NCBI RefSeq assembly: GCF_021130785.1
Contig: NC_060207.1
Coordinates: 101,101,001 to 101,165,000, forward strand
DNA from: Homalodisca vitripennis
Taxonomy: Eukaryota; Arthropoda; Insecta; Hemiptera; Cicadellidae
Direction of reading: 5' to 3'
DNA length: 64,000 bases
Under the pieces are notes generated by a model, which was given only the letters and a program-made list of their open reading frames with translations, was not told where the DNA came from and ran no database searches. Position numbers and translations under genes: made by a program. Positions 21,764 through 34,200 of the stretch are shown here, in pieces (the stretch's first letter is position 1; every line of letters begins with the position of its first letter).

Positions 21764-22515
21764 GGTCAAAAAAATCAACACGTATAAAGAACTTTATTTG
21801 ACCAACTCAGAACTTTGTATGAAGGTTTTCTTCATATAGATTAGGAAAATTGCCTAATTCCTTCCAAATATCGCAAATGGTTTCAATGTTATATGTCTAG
21901 CTATGTAAAGATTCTCTAAATCCAAACAAAACAATGCAACCAACACTTTTGAAATAATTATAGCTTTTCTCCTAATTGATGTATACATGTCACCACCCAT
22001 AAGGGAGTGGTGTCATTTTATTCAGGTTTAAATGCTCTTTCTTTTTATCTACAACACTTTGTTATAAAATATTATTTTTTTAATAATCAAAATTTTGATT
22101 TTCTCAAACAGTAAATCTATTAAAAATTAAAAAAAATTTAAATTAATTAATTAATACAAATTTATTTGTTTTATATAAATAGTTTATGCTTTTGGTGATT
22201 CTCAAAATATCAAAGTGGGAGGCTAATGGGAACACCAAAAGAAAGAGCATTTAAAACTGAATAAAATGGCATCACTCCTATATTTTTAGCTCAATTGGAG
22301 AAAATCTATGGTGATTTCAAAATGTGTTGGCTGCGCTTTTCTTTTTGTAGATTTTGAGAAACTTTACATAAGTATTATAACTGTGAATATGTGTGAGATA
22401 TGTAGAAAAAATTTGGCAATTTCCCTAATCTATATGGGGACAATCTTTATAACAAATTTCATCAAATTCTGAGGTGGTCAGGTTTATACCCTATGTTGAT
22501 TAATATGGAATGACC
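21764..22515. mobile_element. Foldback element with about 280-bp arms
   Basis: The left arm 21764-22056 and right arm 22225-22515 are inverted copies, roughly three-quarters identical by eye; for example GAAAGAGCATTTAAAACTG pairs with CAGGTTTAAATGCTCTTTC. The ends are GGTCA and TGACC, flanked by TTATCA (21758-21763 and 22516-22521). No coding content. The loop is very AT-rich. Confidence 0.7.
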
Positions 22516-22521
22516 TTATCA

Positions 22522-22839
22522 TTAATTAGCCTTGACAACATCAACAAACTAGGGAACAAGGTGGGAAATTTTGGGTGAGGGGTAACCAACAATTTGGTGT
22601 AAAGTAATAAAAAATCACCAACTTAACTACCAGACTGCCATACCTACCTGAGGGCTAACCGTTCTACCCAAGAGTACTGTTTTTAATCTAACTGGATTCT
22701 TATTTTCGGTAAACCAATTTAAAATCAAGTAATCTAATTACCTGCCCGTTGGATGTATCTGAAGGTCAACTGCCCTTTCCAAGGGAAACACTCTACTTTA
22801 GAACCGACCAACCTCCTTAAGGTCCAAGTGGCTTGCTTT
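22522..22839. other. Unassigned sequence
   Basis: Nothing recognised; slightly less AT-rich than its surroundings. Confidence 0.3.
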
Positions 22840-22892
22840 TCTGAAAGCACTTAACACAGATAAACTGACGGTTGGTCTTTTCTTTGGTCTAT
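22840..22892 (+). repeat. Short inverted partner of the LINE fragment at 24779-24828
   Basis: AGCACTTAACACAGATAAAC and GGTTGGTCTTTTCTTTGG here match, in inverted orientation, 24779-24828. The latter lies at the start of a minus-strand reverse-transcriptase fragment. The match stops at the (ATA)n tail of the next LINE fragment at 22893. Confidence 0.65.
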
Positions 22893-23830
22893 AATAATAA
22901 TAATAATTCTTTTATTGCATTTTGGCAATAAGACATTGCATTACTAGTCAGGTTTAAGTTATTAGTAAAAAATCCCTACTTTACACATTCATACTTACAA
23001 TACTCATTCAAATATACATCTCTTGCCCATTCATACCAACATTCATTCAACATAAGACTCGGGCTCTAACTAATGAATTTTTATGTAAATTTTGATTCCA
23101 ATTCTCCCAGCAGCCAGCCATGAACTCTTCGACAGAATAAAACGCATTCGACACCAGTAGGCGCTTCAGAAGAGCTTTAAACTGGTTTAAATTATCCAAT
23201 TGTATAAGACCCGTCAGGGAGCCAATTGAGAAAGCGTTTGAAAGCCACCGTCCTATGCTTTTTTGCACAGTAACTCTCTTTGCCTCTAGTTTCGTAAGAG
23301 TGAATGTCACTACCCCAAATAAGAACACATTTCGATTGACAATACAGGGCAACCTCCAATATCAAGAGGCAGGGCAGAGTCAGCAATTCGAGCTCCCTGA
23401 AAGCATCCCTGCACGACTCTCTGATGTTTAATTGGGAAATTATTCTGACAGCTTTTTTTTGTAGTCTGAATACTCTTACTAGATTGTATTTGGCACAGCT
23501 GCCCCGAAGTCTTAAACCATATGTCAGGTATGGATAAATCAGGCTAAAATAAGCCATTCTTAAGACTGTGAACAATAGTTGGCAAGGTTACGCAGGACGT
23601 AGATGCCTGAAGTAACACGAGCACAGATATAGTCCACATGATTGTTCCAGGTTAAACCTTTGTCGAGGTACATCCCTAGGAACTTGGTAGAGTCAGTATT
23701 CTCTAAGAGCTCATTTTCTACAAAAACTGCCGGGTGGCTTACATCTTCATTTTGTCGGAGACAAAAGTTGATGACATTAGATTTTGTACTGTTTGTTCTT
23801 AAGTTGATCTCAGAAAAATTTTGAATGCAT
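22893..23830 (-). mobile_element. 5'-truncated LINE (CR1/Jockey-like), minus strand
   Basis: The 3' end on the minus strand is a GCAATAAAAGAATTATTATT-type tail at 22893-22925. Coding remnant: 23820 to about 23590 reads NFCLRQNEDVSH, KFLGMYLDKGLTWNNHVDYI; after a frame break, 23575-23192 reads MAYFSLIYPYLTYGLRLRG, LQKKAVRIISQLNIRESCRD; then a last piece to 23047. These are the thumb and C-terminal blocks of non-LTR reverse transcriptases. The palm with YADD is missing. Confidence 0.8.
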
Positions 23831-23852
23831 CAATTGACAGCAATGAAGGATT

Positions 23853-24128
23853 ATGAAGTCAATAACAACTTTATTGCCACCAGCACCCGATGATCTACTA
23901 AACACAATCTTTTGTAATTGTACAAATGGCTGTGGCGGCAAATGTGGATGTAAAACAATTGGATTGAGATGTTTTAAAGCTTGTAGACATTGTCGTGGTC
24001 AGTCATGCTTAAACGAAGAGTCCAAAGAAAATGATGAAGTTGTTGATTTAAATACAGCAATTAGTCCACTAAATGTTTTGTCAGCAACTTTTTATGAAGT
24101 TGAAATTGAGGATATCGACAACGAATGA
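23853..24128 (+). CDS. Small ORF with a cysteine-rich (CXC-like) cluster
   Basis: 91 codons. After TLLPPAPDDLLNTIF comes a dense cysteine block: C at NCTNGC, GGKCGCKTIGLRC, FKACRHCRGQSC. It is followed by an acidic tail (NEESKENDEVVDLN, VEIEDIDNE). PPAP...C-x-C...GLRC...C..C...C blocks of this shape occur at the C-terminus of mobile-element-associated proteins in animals. I infer the fragment is the last part of such a protein, joined to the 5' break of the neighbouring LINE. There is no stop within it, and it may be expressed or simply young. The true 5' part is not adjacent: an in-frame TGA lies at 23844-23846. Confidence 0.4.
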   Translation: MKSITTLLPPAPDDLLNTIFCNCTNGCGGKCGCKTIGLRCFKACRHCRGQSCLNEESKENDEVVDLNTAISPLNVLSATFYEVEIEDIDNE

Positions 24129-24483
24129 ATATAAAAGAAAAGTATATACAAAAAAATCCCCCCCCCCCTATTTCTCAATGTACAAATAAATAATTATTGA
24201 GCATAAAATTAAAAAAAAACTTATTACAGATCATGGATTATGCCTACAGGAGAAACCATGTAAAGAAATAAACGCGCCTTGCATTTTACCTCAAAGGTGG
24301 TGCGGAAACGAGTGCATCATCATAATGTAGTCGCTTTCTTAGCGCTCTAGCCCGAAAACGGTTGACTTTACAGAAAAATGCAAGAGACATTTTTTGTAGA
24401 TCATCGTTTAAGATATCATGTAAGATAGATAACATGCACATTGACAAATAGGATTCCACAGGGCGTGTTGGTGTACAGGGACT

Positions 24484-24801
24484 TCAGTGGCATGGCTTAC
24501 CACGGCACACAGGGCTGATAAACCCTACCATTAATCTAGTATCAATGCCCCTCATTTGATACTTGAAAAGGAAGGTTATTAATAAATAAAAGAAACAGCA
24601 CAGGTCCAAGGATTGACACTTGTGAAACTCCTTTAAGAATGACAGCAGATGAAAAGTTATGTAATTGCATGTAATGCAATTGTTCTTATATACATAAGTT
24701 ATTTTAATGGACTGGGTTCTTCTGCTATCAAGCTTCACAAAAAATAAGTTAATATCCATTAGGTCTAAGGCTTTCTTTAAACCAAAGAAAAGACCAACCA
24801 C
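24484..24801 (-). pseudogene. LINE reverse-transcriptase palm fragment
   Basis: The minus strand reads GLFFGLKKALDLMDINLFF (the usual xFLDLxKAFDxVDHx block). In another frame it reads GVSQVSILGPVLFLLFINNL (usual GVPQGSxLGPxLFxxxIND). There are several frameshifts. The fragment meets the oppositely oriented LINE fragment at about 24830. Confidence 0.7.
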
Positions 24802-24831
24802 CAGTTTTTCTGTGTTAAGTGCTATTCTTGG

Positions 24832-25855
24832 TCTGTATTAATGACTTGCCGTCATTCTCTGCCACAACAATCTTGTATGCAGAGGACTCAAAATTTTTAA
24901 ATACAGGCAATAGCATTGAGGAACTAAACACTCTTAACACAAAATACTTTATTGGAAGCTTCAAGCTGGTTTAAAAACAATGGTTTCCATCTAAATGTAT
25001 CTAAAAACTCAAAATATCCTGTTCAGTTTACGAAAATCTGTAAACTCTCAAAGCAATCTATCTAATCGTGCTAAATTCTTGGGAATCATTAGTGACAGAA
25101 ATTTAAATTGAAATGCCCATATTAATTATCTTTCAACTAAGTTATCTAGAGTGATTTATCTCTCAGACGGCTTACACTCTATGTTAATACAAATTATGTG
25201 AGAACGGCTTATTTTGCCTTTTTTCAATCCATTATAAGGTATGGACTAGTAGTCTGGGGCAATGAAAGTAAAATTAATAACATTCTTATCCTTCAAAAAA
25301 ATCTATAAGAATTATTACTAACTCACAGCCACTTGAACATTGTAGACCTCTTTTTACTATTTGTAAAATTCAGACCATAACAAACCTGAATCTTTTTGAT
25401 CTTATGAAATATTTCTTTCAAAATCTTCAATTAGTAAAGCCTAGCAGTCTAATACACTCACACAATATCAGGAATAAAAATGCTGCATCTATTAATTTTA
25501 ATAGATTGAGCAAAACTCTTGAAAGCCATTCTGTTATTACACTGAGGGTATACAACCATTTGTTACCCTTAGTCCTAAAGTACAATAAAAAAATATTTTT
25601 GAATAAATTTTATATATGGCTGTTAGATAACTCATTTTATGCACTGGACGAGTTCTTCCGATTAAAAAACATTTTATTTTAAATTACCCAATGCTACTGG
25701 CTGTATTTGAGTATTGTGGTTTATGTTTGCGTAACTTGAGATATAATTAATATAAGTTTTATAACTGACTTTCCTATATTTATAATGAAAGCTGTAATGA
25801 GACTTTGTCAATGATCTTTATTTTATGGCAATAAAAAATGTTGATTGATTCATGT
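24832..25855 (+). mobile_element. LINE fragment (CR1/Jockey-like), plus strand, 3' part
   Basis: Begins in the palm with INDLPSFSATTILYAEDSKF (variant of the YADD box), then degraded frames. The C-terminal part is open from 25404 (LFDLMKYFFQ when read from just upstream, to LLDNSFYALDEFFRLKN) with a stop at 25680-25682. The 3' end is near 25820-25855, where GCAATAAAAAATGTTGATTG is a CR1-style short-repeat tail. Frameshifts and stops make it inactive. Confidence 0.75.
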
Positions 25856-27404
25856 ACTGTATCTTAAGTGCTGGTCATGGACCATAGGCTGGGAGTTGGT
25901 ATAGCTGACGTAATAACTGGGAGCGGACCTGAGCATGATCACTACCGTCTAGTCTAGTAACAATAATGAGACATAAGTTGTGTTTGTGTGTGTCTATGCC
26001 TGTCTATCATTAACATATAACAGTTGGCCAGAACTTGCTAATGTACGATGAAATATCTTACTTCAATAGTTTTTTTTAAATCTTCTTGTAGTAAACAATT
26101 ACAAAACAAATTAATGTAATATGAGTAATATAGTCATGCTCACAACTTTTCTTGTTTCATTACTGATTCACTTATCAATCCGTCTTCTTTCATGAAATTT
26201 CTTGGAAATTAAAAAAAATTAAAAGTAAAAGTAAAGAATGTCCTATTTTACCAGGCGAAGTACATATGAAATTACATATTACATTGACAAAAACTATTTA
26301 CAGATCACATTGAACCAGTATGCAAAAAGGTAACTCCGGAGTTTTTTATCTTCAAAACAGTTTCTTTAACTCTGGACACGAAAGGTTTCTTAGGTTTGGT
26401 ATTATGTGCTAATTTACCCCTACCTCAGGTATGTTATAGAGATGTGGTGATATGAATATGTGAGAACAGGTTTGCTCTTTAAACTTAAAAAAGGGCTGTT
26501 TGAGCAATTGTTATCTTCTGTGTGTGGTTCTCTTATAAGCCATATTTCCCAAGAAAAAAATGAAATATAACAATATCACAATTCCAAAACATAACACCAC
26601 TTACTATGAGAAACGGTTGGTATGAAATGGTTCTAGGCTTTTCAACTTACTGGTGAATTTGCTGAAAATTGAAGGTAGTCTGCGGGTGTTTGAGTGGCAG
26701 TTACATGAGTTGCTGTTCCAGGGTTGCCATTACAGCGATGAGGATTTTCTGCTCCAATAATGTTAGTTGTATAGCCAATTGTAAAATAAAGGTATCATAT
26801 TTTCTAATACTAACTTTAAGTAGACTTTTAATTAAATCTATATATAAAAGAGCTAACTAATATAAATGTTTAATTGACAAAGATATTTCATATCTAATTT
26901 GATGCTATTATGTGGATTTTGTAACTGTTTCAATAAATATTTTTTTTTCTTTCTTTCCCTTCTGACAAGCATGGCCAACCTGATGACTTGTTTTAACATG
27001 TAATGTTTCTTCAATGCTATTGATGGATTTGCTCATAGGAATTTTAACAATTTACCAATGTTATAAATTCTTATAGACAATAACAACAAGGCCAGTTACT
27101 ATTAGCCATATAACAGCTAAGTTGTGGCATCACCATTACCTTGCTGTCTTAAAATATTCAAGAGGCTAAAGTGATTCCTTTATATTTTAATCAGATACTT
27201 TATAACTATTTAGTATTAATAATTAGTAATGATTATGAAGTTATTTTGTGTTTGAATAAGTGCCCAAAAATGATAATGTTTGTTTTATATTTTACTGAAT
27301 TAAAACACAGTCATGCCTATGATAGCAAAAAGTAGTTGTCCGTTCACTCTGTTTGCATTTTTAACTATATAAATTTGTTCTACAAAATACGTATTATATT
27401 TATG

Positions 27405-27469
<65 letters not shown>

Positions 27470-28167
27470 GAAACCTGAAGATAGATCAAATTTGGAATAG
27501 TTTTACTATTTTGGATGTTTTTTTAAATAATATTTTGTCATCCAATACTTTGGTTTAAAAAATATATGTATTTTATACTTGAATAAGCCCCCAAAAATTT
27601 TTATAGTTATTCTATATTTTTCTGAATTAAAAAAGTCATATCTATGATAAAAATAAATTGTTGGTGCACACTGTTTGTATTTTTGAACCATGTAACTTTT
27701 TTTCTACAAAATATTTAAAACCCTAAATATATGTTATGAAACTAGATACAATTTGGCTATTCTGGATTTTTATTAATTTGTACAAAAACAAACCATTTTT
27801 GTTATCCAATACATTAGTTTAAAAAATATTTTTCTCAAAAACAATTTTTGAAATACATGCTATCAAATTCAACACAATTTTTTGAATTGATTTTGATTTA
27901 TAAAAATGAATTATTAAAAAACCTTATAAGTAAAGGGTAATACAAAATGGCCTGTATAGATTATTTTGAACTGCCACTTCAAGGTTTAAAAATTAAACTG
28001 GAATGGTATTCAGAATAACTTATTTGTTTTTCGTAAGTTTGTAATTTAATAATAATGATCTCTAATTTGTAGCATATTGCTTGAAATAACTTTATGGTAT
28101 TTGTTACAAAATGTTGGCTCTGCATTCTTGGAAAGTGATTATATTTTATATTCAAACTCTTCTCTAG
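25856..28167. other. Region upstream of the first visible hydrolase exon
   Basis: About 2.3 kb. The hydrolase's missing first exon (mitochondrial-type N-terminus) could be here or further upstream; I could not identify it. It contains a (TA)n run at 27411-27466 and loose repeats of the AAAATATTTTT type around 27530-27850. No recognised gene. Confidence 0.35.
27411..27466. repeat. (TA)n microsatellite
   Basis: Almost pure alternating TA for about 55 bp. Confidence 0.9.
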
Positions 28168-28258
28168 GACCAGACTACAAAAGTTGACAAATACACAATC
28201 AATCATGCTGTGGTGGGGAATGGAAAGCACACAATTCTTCTACTGCCAGGAGCAATGG
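28168..28258 (+). CDS. Bphl: Hydrolase exon E2
   Basis: The acceptor TTCTCTAG ends at 28167; donor GTAGGT begins at 28259. The exon is read from DQTTKVDKYTINHAVVGNG into HTILLLPGAMG, the first strand and turn of the hydrolase fold. An in-frame TAG immediately upstream (28165-28167) shows translation must enter by splicing. It ends in phase 1 (codon split G/GT). The incoming phase is taken as 0 by similarity. Confidence 0.85.
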
Positions 28259-31200
28259 GTAGGTGAATGTTAGCATTTTCTCACTTAGACTTAGTATGGA
28301 GTAACACCCAGGAAAGAAATGAGAGGGTTGGGAATGCCCTCCCAAAATTTTAAAATTGAAGGTTTGTCAAGTTATGTTATAAATATTTTAAAACCTAAAC
28401 CATATTAGGAGGAAATACTAACCTTCCAGTTTACATTACTCCTCCGAAGTTATCAGAATCGTGTCTTTAACCTCATTACACATAATGGTTTCAAGATATA
28501 ACATTCAAGTACTCTCTTTTTTTGTTGCTCAAGTATAACAGAGCTCATCAAAATTAAATGAAACATGAACCAGTTTTAATATTTAAAAAAGTATAAAATA
28601 TAACTACAAAAATTAGGTAGCATCTCACAAAGTGAATATAGATTTTTTTATTGGTGGGAAGGGCAAACTAATGCTTTAAATATTCTTAGTCATTTACTCT
28701 TTCCTCTTGAGCTCCATTTAAATCTTGAAGTGGGATAGATGCAGAAATCTGTTTCCTATACTCTCCTGATGAGATCATAATAAGATCAAAACAGCTAGAA
28801 TATTCTGTACTGTTATGAAACACTTGTCTATGATGAGCAGTTGTGCACCCAGAAATTTTCTCTGGGGGTTATCCAGAACACTGAGGAGTGGGGAGTATAG
28901 AAAACCCCCTAAATCAGTAGGGTGTTTGGGGTTATCTCTCATGAAATTTTTTTAATTATTAGGGCCTAAAATCTTTATTTTATAACTTCTGAACTAGTAA
29001 AAATAGGGCAAAGATCAGGTCAGAGTGGATAAAACTTATAGTAAAACCACTCTAACCACCAATTACCAGGAATAAATACAATTTTCTGCAACCAATATAG
29101 TTTATATGAAGTGTATTTAACTAAAACAAAATTTAATCATAACATTAACCAAATAGTTAAGTTTAAATCACAATTCTAAATCTATATCTACTCTAAGTTC
29201 TAAAAATGTCGATAACCAAGTTTGTAAGTTGACTAACAAACTAACTAATAGAGCTGCAATAATGGGAGTTGTATTAAAATTTAGTTTGTTTATTTCTGTT
29301 GTTTTGAAATATAAAACTGTTTACTAACGTAACTTCCACTTTTAATATTGATGGAAACAAAAAAAATCTGTTTTTGGTACTTTTTAACAAAAACTGCAAC
29401 TTTGAAAATTGTGATCCGATTAAGACTAAATATTTGTAACAGATAGATACAAGTTTACTGTAATTGAGTATTTAATTTTAGAATAATATGAAAATAAAGT
29501 TTTTAAATTACTATCTTAACTTTTATTCTTGATCGGGTGGTTCACAAAATTTGGCATTGGTCATGATATGGAGCTCCTAGTCATTATCTTGATCGTGTAA
29601 TTTTTTAAATCACTATTTAAAACATTTAATTTTTAACACAGATTAAATTGCATGAATTTTGTTAATTTGCCGTAATTGGCAACTGCACATTTGAATGCGC
29701 AAATCGCCAGACTTCCCAGACAGGTGTTGCTTCTTAGTGATAACGAATGAGAACAGACTAACACAGAAAAGAATTGGACAGAGCTCGGCAACTCACTCAC
29801 TACTGTGGCAACTCATCACGTCGGGATTATTGTAACTGTTACTTTGTACCGGGTACTCCTCTGTCCCGAGAGTACAAGTTACCACAAACCGAGAATACCT
29901 GGTACAAGTATTCTTGGTACTCTTTTACGATAGACACTTTACATGTTTACCACCCCTAGAGGCAACCAGAGGCAGGGATAACTACCGAACTGGAAGACAC
30001 AGGACGGTAGCTCACGAGCGTTTGCCTTCTCAGGCAGGAGTTCGAATTGTCAACAACTTGCCGAATTCTGAAAATTAGAAGCTGATAATAGTACCTTAAG
30101 AGAACATTTTAATCCGGATAACTCTTATATAATAAAAGTTTGAATGAAGAATTTAAACAAACCCAAAGTTGAAGTAACAATCCAAAACAAATTATGTAGG
30201 ACAAGTGTTCAAGAACTCTGTGCAAGTGTAGAAATGAGCATAGCTGATTCTACAAACTCAGAACATACTTCCCACCCCATAACATCACCCCAGGACAATG
30301 TTAAATTAGCTAAAGATATGAAAACAATATGACTGAATATGGCAAGAATATATGAACATCATACATTAATAATGGAAAACAGTTATTGTAAATTGAAAAC
30401 AAATTTTAACTATAGAAGTCGCAACCATAGGATTTCTGATGATCCTATTCTATTTGACTTTAACTCATGATTTAATTTTACACCCTAAGATTTGATATAT
30501 TAACGAAAAGATGAGATTCTAAACTTAAGTTTTTGTATATAAAACTTAACTGAACGTTCTTTATTTGGCTTTGAATAGTAAAATAAAACTACAATAATTT
30601 GCAAAAATCAAAATTTACGGCAGTTAATGGTATTGACGAAATTAATTAACTTCATTCATTTAAAATTAAATTAATTCATTAAATGCCATAGAAGTTTTTG
30701 TTTTAGAAACTTCAGAGTATCATCACTGAAAAGTTCTAATTCTGGAGCAACTGTAGTCAGTTATGTTTTTATGTATGGATTAGTTTTAATATAACAACAT
30801 TTTTAAATTTTGTCAGTTTTAATAATTACATACAAATAAAAGTTTCAATAGCCGGAAAATCGATGAATCTTATTTCATTTTTAATGTTATTCACATCAAA
30901 TGAAAGCCTATGATCTGTAGTATTGTTTGATTTTCTTTGTAATCGTTATCAGTCAGCAGTCATCGTAACAGCTGTTTCGAAAGTAACCATTTTATAGGTT
31001 GTTGCATTACCTGATGCAAAAACTCTGTCAGTTCAGGTTTTTATTGTTTTGTTTGCTTGATGTATTTTCAATATTACAGTAACATATCACTGTCTTTTAT
31101 TTTGACACATAAATTAAAAGTGTTAAGTCATATTGTTCAATAAATATTTACATTTTTATTTCTTAATTCATTTACTGTGTTAAGTCTAGAATGATCTGTA

Positions 31201-34200
31201 AAGGACTAATTTCAATGATTCCAGCATATTTTAGAATAAGAAAATCAGTTATAGATTTCTTGATACATTAGTTGATAAAATATGTATATTAAAATTTTAT
31301 TCATCAATTTAACACTTTGTCTTTGGAATGGTGTTTCAAGAATTGTTTCCCTAGGTCAGATGGCCAGCGCTGCCGGCCATTACCTTTTCAGTATAAGTTC
31401 AGTAGATAGCAGTACTAGCCAACTTAATACAAAGAGTTAACATCATGTAAAGTCTAAAATTATCATATGTCTCTGCAGGAACAATGCAAAGTGACTTTGC
31501 CCCACAATTCAGTGGTCTGGACAAGACCAAGTACACGTTGGTATCATGGGATCCCATAGGTTATGGAAAGAGTCGACCTCCTGAACGAGAATATATTCCT
31601 GACTTCTATGTGAATGATGCAGAGGTTCTGGCTAAATTAATGAAGGTGAGATTAAATGCTTTGGTACTGTTACTTGGTTTTATTTTTCAGTCAATTTTTA
31701 TTCTAAATTTTGGATGTTAAGATTGGATAATTTGGTACTGGCGCTATAGTTTAAATTTTTAGTTTGTGTATATTCTAAATTTTGAGTTTAATCTCATTAA
31801 TTTATTGCAAATATGGTGAAAATGATGGTATGGAATGAAAGTGGATAATTAATAAAAATATCAGATGGATTGTTTGGATATATGTACATAAACATGTATT
31901 ATATTTGAAGAGTAGTGGTGAAAGACTGTTTTTTATTAATCTTTTTAGTATTCTATAAATTGGACAGATTAGATAAACTATACTTACATAAAAATAGTAG
32001 GCTACAAATTTTGCAATAGTCAAGTATTCTATTCTTCACTGAAAAATTCCTAAGTATAGTACAGTACCACTAGTATTATAACTTATATTGTTATGTGTTA
32101 TTACTAATAGTTTTCTATTCTATTGGTTGTCTATAAAGCATGTTGAATTTGAGACATGTTGTTTCCAGAATACTTTGGTTTATCTGTTAGTCATGAATCT
32201 AGTTTGAGTTTGAAGGCCAGTGAGGATCATGAAAATTTTGTCCCAAAAGGGGCAAAACATAGTTTGGTGCCAGGCCAGATGGCTACTGTGATTGGTCTAG
32301 TGTTGTGGCTTGAGTTGGAAATGGACGGTACATAAGGAATTATAGAAGGAATAAAATTTGTCTCCGTGCATAAAAAGCCTCAATTAATTGTTTTGTTCTT
32401 CTTATTTATAAAAATAAGTGCAAAGTTTTTGTGACAGTAATTGTGAGTAAAATGAAAGTAAAAACCCATGTAATAAATTAGTTATTTAATGCCAAACAAT
32501 AATTGTAAAAAAATAGTTAATAGCCTATGAGACCAAGAAAACTATAAGGTACCTCAATTCAACATGTACACTGAATATTTTAGATGTTGTTCTTATGTAT
32601 TGTCTAATTAAGTAATTAAAATAAAAAACTATTAACTCATTGTGGGTGGCAAAAACTTGGCAGCAGAGTTTGTGATGATTACTCAGTTTACTCAAGTTGT
32701 TTTTTTTTGTTTCACTAAATGCAATTCCAAAACATATTTCTACATTGCTTATACATTTCTTAGATAAATAAATCTAAACTAATAAATGGTAAAACAAAAT
32801 ATTTTACCCACATTTATTTGAAGCTTTCTATCAGCAATAAATTAACTATCTGCTATCTGAAGGATGGAATTTTTCCAAGGTCATTGAAGACTGATGAATT
32901 TTGTTACCAAGGGTAAAGATGCTCTTCTAGAAACATTAGGTAACAATGATAATTTATATTCTGCAAAACGCTGTAGAGTCATTATACTGGTGGTATCTGA
33001 CCACCAGTATAATAACACATGAACTCAGAGGAAATCATGGATGAGTATAGGGCTCTAAGGCAGAACTTGTAGAACGCAGTTGTCCTAGACAAGTATGCCA
33101 GATGGGAGGAATTAAGAAAAGATATCAGTAATAGTACTTGAGGGACTGGTTTACAGAGTTGTTCTTTGTAGCTTCAGCACTCAGTCGACTAGCCTAAACA
33201 TAAGTGCCCCCGTTGTTGACAGCATAGTAGATGCCCTGTTCCCAACCTATCCAATCAGATAGCATGGAGATATGCCAAATGACATTAGGAGAGATCTAAT
33301 GCAGGTTAGAGTTACCTACCTCGATCAAACAAACCATATTGTTATCATCTGAGGAGTTACTAGGCTTTCTTTTGAAGTAATGCAGAATCTGGTCTCAGGA
33401 CCAATACTTAATAGTGCATTAAAATATTACTGTATACATTATTTCTTTCTATATTTAGTAATCTACTGAACACATTACAGTTAGTAACAGTACTGTATTT
33501 AAAAGTTAAATGTATTTCAGTTTAAACCCGCAAATTCTACATCCAAAGTCGGCTGGTTACGGTACCATGCAACCATGATTCTGAACTCTAATAATTGCTT
33601 AAATAATACCTCCAAGATACACAAGAATTATCTTGTTGTGTCCAGATGAATCATAAACCATACAAAGACGTGTAGACAGCTTGAGAATACGTGAATGCTT
33701 CAATCTGTTTATGAGACTGTTGAGCAGCTAGATTACTTGCAAACAGATTTCTTTTCAATGCTTCTTGTAATTAGTCAACTTCTTTGATATAAAAAGTATC
33801 TAGTTTATATATATTTGTGTCATATTGACATTTCTTTTGACAATCTGCAATATGCAACAGACGAAAGGCAAGCTTGAGGCTGTGTACCCGGAGAGACCTT
33901 CTTGTGTACTGTCAGTACTATATAAAAAGTGCTGTGTAAGCATTGTCACTTTTACATTAATATTTTCTTTGAAAATTATGCAGAAAATAGCATATATACC
34001 AATATTATAACCTAGACCTGCAAGAATGTCTGGTGGTCTTGTCAATGAAAGTAACGTCACTTAGAGAAGCTGGGCAAGCAGCAATACTCTGGTGGAGTGG
34101 AGTGCCTGAGCCTTGTTCCCCTCCTGTATAATATAAATAACCAAACCAATATTATTCAGGTTGTTCATGATAGAGTGTCACAAACTTCTGTGAGTGATAG

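Noticed and set aside
26669..26860. First exon of the hydrolase (63-codon frame with an N-terminal Met)
   Set aside because: No convincing targeting peptide, no donor in the right phase, and no similarity to known N-termini.
30011..30060. tRNA gene or SINE head
   Set aside because: Two boxes resemble pol III promoter elements, but no cloverleaf can be drawn and no SINE body or tail follows.
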